Virus record (IMG/VR): IMGVR_UViG_3300020470_000018
Span: 1 to 49,637 of that record
Length of the DNA stretch: 49,637 nt
Reading direction: 5' to 3' (one strand)
Origin: a virus
The notes beneath the pieces were generated by a model that worked only from the letters and a program-made list of their open reading frames with translations, did not search any database and was not told the origin of the DNA. The position numbers were made by a program, and so were the translations under genes. This document shows positions 48,649-49,637 of this stretch, piece after piece (position 1 is the stretch's first letter; every line of letters begins with the position of its first letter).

Positions 48649-49637
48649 ATGGCTGCTACCGCCACTATAGATAACGCTACCAAAATAATCTCAGTGAGCT
48701 CGGATTGTCTCCCTGCTCCTGTGAATTTTGGGACGTTCCCTAACGATAACAATCCTAATACTATTGTTGAGCATGATTGGGACCATAGTTTCCTATATCG
48801 TGGTGGTACATTTGGTATCACTAGAGTATTTGATGACAATCAATATACTCATGATGGATTTATTAGGTCTATCACAATATCAACAAATGACCTAACACTA
48901 TTCACTAATAATCAAATAGATGAAGGTGACCATTTGCTATTTGTATTCAGTGATGGATTAAAGAAAAAGTTTTTATATAAAGGGACTACATTCACATCAC
49001 TTTCTGGTGAGTGTTGGTTGGCAACAGACCAACGGTTAGATTTGATAATGGAGACACAGGAGTCAACTCCTGTAACTGGTACCTATGAATATTATGACCA
49101 AAGGAATGGAAGAGGAGACACACCATTAGGTGCTATTGGAGTATCTGGAAATGGTGTAATGATATTCAACCCTTCTGCTGGTTCTGGACTTAATCCTCCT
49201 TCTGGATTTAGTTGGGTTGCTGCAGGAGAGTCTACATTTGTCGATACTGGAGAGGATTCTTGTGGTGGACATCCACAGCAACAAGGGATGTATCATTACC
49301 ATGACCCTCATTTCTTAGATTGTTGGAAATCTGGATCATCTATGGCATCATATAATGATTATTATGGTGCTACTCAGTATAATGGTAATAATATCCGTCA
49401 TCCTGATGGTCATTCTAAGATGATTGGTATAGCATTTGATGGATTCCCTATCTATGGACCTTATGGATACGGCACACCATTCGATAATTTGAGTGGTACA
49501 AGACCAATGAGGACTTCATATCGTGTAAAAGATACAGAAGCACCTGGAAGACCTGATTATGGTAATACAACTGACAATCCTCCTGCAGGAACACTTATGG
49601 AGGACTGGGAATATGTTGAAGGTGTAGGAGATTTAGA
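48649..49637 (+). CDS. YHYH-domain virion protein, 3' end outside the window
   Basis: An ATG frame starts 14 bases after the giant gene stop and stays open to the window edge (329 complete codons). It contains the literal Y-H-Y-H at residues 215-218 (in Q-G-M-Y-H-Y-H-D-P-H) and the downstream hallmark I-A-F-D-G-F-P-I-Y-G-P-Y-G-Y at 261-274, defining the YHYH domain found in cyanophage and bacterial surface proteins. The giant protein has its own YHYH-like segment lacking the His motif. Likely another fibre or baseplate-decorating component. The residues before 200 form a beta-rich region I do not recognise. Confidence 0.8.
   Translation, partial: MAATATIDNATKIISVSSDCLPAPVNFGTFPNDNNPNTIVEHDWDHSFLYRGGTFGITRVFDDNQYTHDGFIRSITISTNDLTLFTNNQIDEGDHLLFVFSDGLKKKFLYKGTTFTSLSGECWLATDQRLDLIMETQESTPVTGTYEYYDQRNGRGDTPLGAIGVSGNGVMIFNPSAGSGLNPPSGFSWVAAGESTFVDTGEDSCGGHPQQQGMYHYHDPHFLDCWKSGSSMASYNDYYGATQYNGNNIRHPDGHSKMIGIAFDGFPIYGPYGYGTPFDNLSGTRPMRTSYRVKDTEAPGRPDYGNTTDNPPAGTLMEDWEYVEGVGDL

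Noticed and set aside
1-49637. tRNA genes, insertion sequences or integrase/attachment sites
   Set aside because: I looked for cloverleaf-like segments and transposase motifs in the intergenic stretches and saw none that I could support.

Overview
The window looks like part of the genome of a T4-like marine myovirus, most probably a cyanophage (Kyanoviridae type) that infects Synechococcus or Prochlorococcus. Three things support this. A baseplate gene 25 homologue lies directly before a gene 6 homologue. Late-promoter motifs of the T4 type (TATAAATA / GATAAATA) precede structural genes. Many very small, tightly packed genes resemble families I know from cyanophages, along with 2OG-Fe(II) oxygenases and YHYH-domain virion proteins. 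The DNA is AT-rich and every supported gene is on the + strand. The host assignment is inference, because no photosynthesis gene or other host marker is in view.

Positions 1-10.8 kb form an accessory or early region. It holds two beta-class DNA methyltransferases flanking a PD-(D/E)XK nuclease-like protein and a 2OG-Fe(II) oxygenase. These are followed by a run of small overlapping genes of unknown function, a second 2OG oxygenase, a DEAH-type SF2 helicase, and a third oxygenase-fold protein that has lost its metal ligands. Several genes here (1159-1740, 5883-6209, 7662-7976, 8094-8198) use more C-ending codons than their neighbours. Most of them have their own sigma70-like promoter and/or intrinsic terminator, so they look like individually expressed early genes set among read-through operons. 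A non-coding stretch at 9781-10044 carries cyanobacterial-type DnaA-box-like repeats.

Positions 10.9-19.3 kb are the start of the virion module: an NlpC/P60 peptidase, an AbrB-like small protein, a coiled-coil protein, a 1362-residue structural protein with lectin-like segments, a PAAR-like spike-tip protein, a small basic protein, and then gp25 and gp6 behind tandem late promoters.

Positions 19256-48634 are one uninterrupted gene of 9792 codons, well over half of the window. Its N-terminus looks like a baseplate component. The rest is a mosaic of G-x-G-Y repeats, a YHYH-like domain, a canonical EF-hand loop, a beta-propeller-like segment, LamG/lectin-like domains, chitin-binding-like modules, helical C-x-R-D modules, and a 9.2-kb array of 29 diverged repeats of about 107 residues, each carrying one conserved Cys and a Tyr-Pro-Arg signature. 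It ends in an Ig-like domain. The next gene, cut by the window end, encodes another YHYH-domain protein. The giant protein is most simply read as a baseplate-anchored, multi-adhesin fibre. The 29-copy array is the least explained element in the window.
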